64,000 nt of DNA. Origin: Mercurialis annua (taxonomy: Eukaryota > Streptophyta > Magnoliopsida > Malpighiales > Euphorbiaceae). Below, in pieces: positions 62,235 through 64,000 of this stretch. The position numbers were made by a program, and so were the translations under genes. Under the pieces are notes generated by a model. The model searched no databases. It saw only the letters and a program-made list of their open reading frames with translations, and was not told where the DNA came from. The stretch's first letter is position 1, and every line of letters begins with the position of its first letter. The DNA lies in NCBI RefSeq assembly GCF_937616625.2, contig NC_065570.1:2986001-3050000 (forward strand), given 5' to 3'.

Positions 62235-62925
62235 CCCGATATATAATTTGATAAATTTTTATATAGTATACTATTAATTATAGTAACTGTCTAATTTTTA
62301 TTATAATTTTTGTGTTATCTGTTGGTAACCATTTAGTAAGCCTTTGGTTGCCATTTATGGATTCATTTTACTTTTTAAAGTTTCTTGATTTTTAATAATA
62401 GTAATATTGGTAAATGTTAGAGTATTTGAATTTTGGGCAAAATAAATTTTACTTGTCAAATTTGGGTATGAAATTTGTTTTTATTATTGGTGGATTATTT
62501 ATCTAGTTACTAATGGGCAATTATTTAGTAAATTATAGTAAATTTATCATCAAATTTATTGTGAAAGTATAAGTAACATATTGGTATATCATTAGTAACT
62601 CTTTAATATGTCATTGATAAGATTACATTGAGAGTATGTATAATCTAATGTTAATCTATTAGTAATATATTATGAAATTATAGGAAACAGATTGGTATAC
62701 TATTGTTAATGTTTTAGTAATCTATTAACAAACTTACAATGAGAGTACGTGTTACCTATTGATTTATCATTGGTAACAGTTTAGTAACCTATTAACAAAT
62801 TTTACAATGTTATGTCAGTATTTGTAACCTATTAACAAACAATTACCAAATGTACACTATTGGTAATCCTTTAGTAACATATTAACAAATACCATTTTGG
62901 TAACAGTTTACTAAATCTAGATTGA
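62235..62925. repeat. Degenerate tandem field of GGTAAC / TAGTAA motifs
   Basis: Units such as ATTGGTAACAGTTTAGTAAC followed by CTATTAACAAA recur at about 62693, 62770, 62849 and 62907 with a spacing of roughly 50-80 bp; older copies lie on both sides. Similar sequence precedes the CACTA element (61010-61099), so that element landed inside the field. Confidence 0.6.
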
Positions 62926-64000
62926 AATATTTTTTTATCAGTATAAATTAAAGAAATATTTTTATCCTTGTTTTTGAATAATATGTCAATGAAATTTGTT
63001 ACAAATCTAAAAGAAATGAATTTTTAAATTGATCATGAAAAACTAACATTCTATTTATATTTATTTTAGTTTTATTCGACACGTCTTCTTGTTATGTTTT
63101 CTTTGTCCACATCTTCTATATTTATACTTTGTGTCTTCCATGATGCATTTATTCTTGTTTTCCTTGGTCTTCTTGGTGGTATACTCTCAACTTTAGCAGG
63201 TATATCTCAATTGTTTTAGCTAGACATTGAACTCACAACTAACTGTATGCCAAATATATCAAGAAAAAAAGCAAATATATATTAAAATGAATTAACAAAA
63301 AGAGTTAACTAATTGTATACCAAATAGTTACTAAGACTTTATCTCAACATGCAGTCTACAAAAAGAATTACTTATCAAATCTTTCAATTCATTTAACTGA
63401 ATCTTCACATTAAAAAACTGAGTTTCTAAAAATATAGATAAATTAATTTAAATGCTGAATATGTAACACAATGCAAGTAAGTATATATGAATAAAGATTA
63501 ATTAACCATCAGGAAACCATCCTCTAATAATTTCAATTCAAAAGTTTAAAAACCGTAAATTTCTAATTTAAGTTCTAATTACCCTTTCCATCAAACTCAG
63601 CAATTGAATGAAAAAAAATCAATATTAGTACATAACAACTTCAAATATTCAACCAAAATCTCAATTACACTAACCCCAACTTAATTCAATCTAAAAACAA
63701 CAAATTCACACGATCCTTACATCAACTTCAAGTCTTCGAAGGTTTTGGCTACAACGATTGATGGCTTTCTCCGAGAATCAAACCTCCGATTCGACCGCTC
63801 CGTCAATTTCTTCCACCGATTATTGATTTAAGCTTGCCGATTGGAAAATTTATGATCAAACTATGTTTAATTGTTTGTTTGAGTGAGGAAATTGGGTTAA
63901 GAAGATTAATTTTAAGGTTTGGCGATGAAATTGGAGTTTGCTCTGTTTATGTGTGAAATAAAAGAAGAAGATGATGATAAATATAGGAAACGAAATGATT
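62926..64000. other. Window end, no gene seen
   Basis: AT-rich. Near the end 63700-63850 is less AT-rich, and a 21-codon frame starts at about 63762 (MAFSENQTSDST...) and stops before 63830. It may be the 5' leader of a gene outside the window or chance. Confidence 0.4.

Overview
This window is nuclear DNA of a eudicot plant. It is strongly AT-rich, its genes are split by short GT-AG introns with a long exon here and there, and the gene families are plant ones (plastid polyphenol oxidase, CIP7-like, IST1-like, RPL10, L18a-like). Its repeats are typical plant elements: Ty1/copia, LTR-only remnants, LINE, SINE, CACTA, hAT-like, pogo-like, Stowaway, Tourist and Mutator-like MITEs. I could not name the species. 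Nothing bacterial, viral (apart from the dead retroelement) or CRISPR-like is present.

Layout. 1-5149: a complete but dead Ty1/copia retrotransposon with 231-bp LTRs and a 5-bp target duplication. 5150-20209: gene-free DNA filled with MITEs, two SINE copies, a 1.7-kb solo LTR and a TA microsatellite. 20210-50757: the gene island. In order it holds a CIP7-like gene (+), an unrecognised glycine-rich membrane protein gene (-), an At4g04980-like polyproline protein gene (+), an L18a-like membrane protein gene (-), a polyphenol oxidase gene (-), a hairpin-bounded repeat block, an IST1-like ESCRT gene (+) and RPL10 (+). 50758-64000: repeats again. These are Stowaway, Mutator-like and Tourist MITEs, a 5'-truncated LINE, a tandem pair of LTRs, some exon-like scraps and a CACTA element in a degenerate repeat field.

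The genes do not form a pathway; each is an ordinary housekeeping or plastid gene. RPL10 and the L18a-like gene both carry TGGGCY (site II) motifs upstream, and RPL10 also has a telo-box. Exon models were built by hand from the reading frame, splice dinucleotides and phase. All seven give continuous proteins: 866, 249, 875, 153, 584, 368 and 220 residues.

The most interesting structures are in the repeats. (1) A 1.9-kb block at 40865-42880 has three GC-rich hairpins near each end and a 90-bp near-perfect palindrome inside. (2) Seven elements with exact 9-bp target duplications, plus one near-exact, suggest heavy Mutator-like MITE colonisation. (3) One short MITE family sits in introns of four consecutive genes. 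(4) The copia LTRs end TAACA...TGTTA instead of TG...CA. (5) One intron of the polyproline gene has a GC donor. (6) The CIP7-like gene stops just after an intact splice donor. I found no convincing new multi-gene system.
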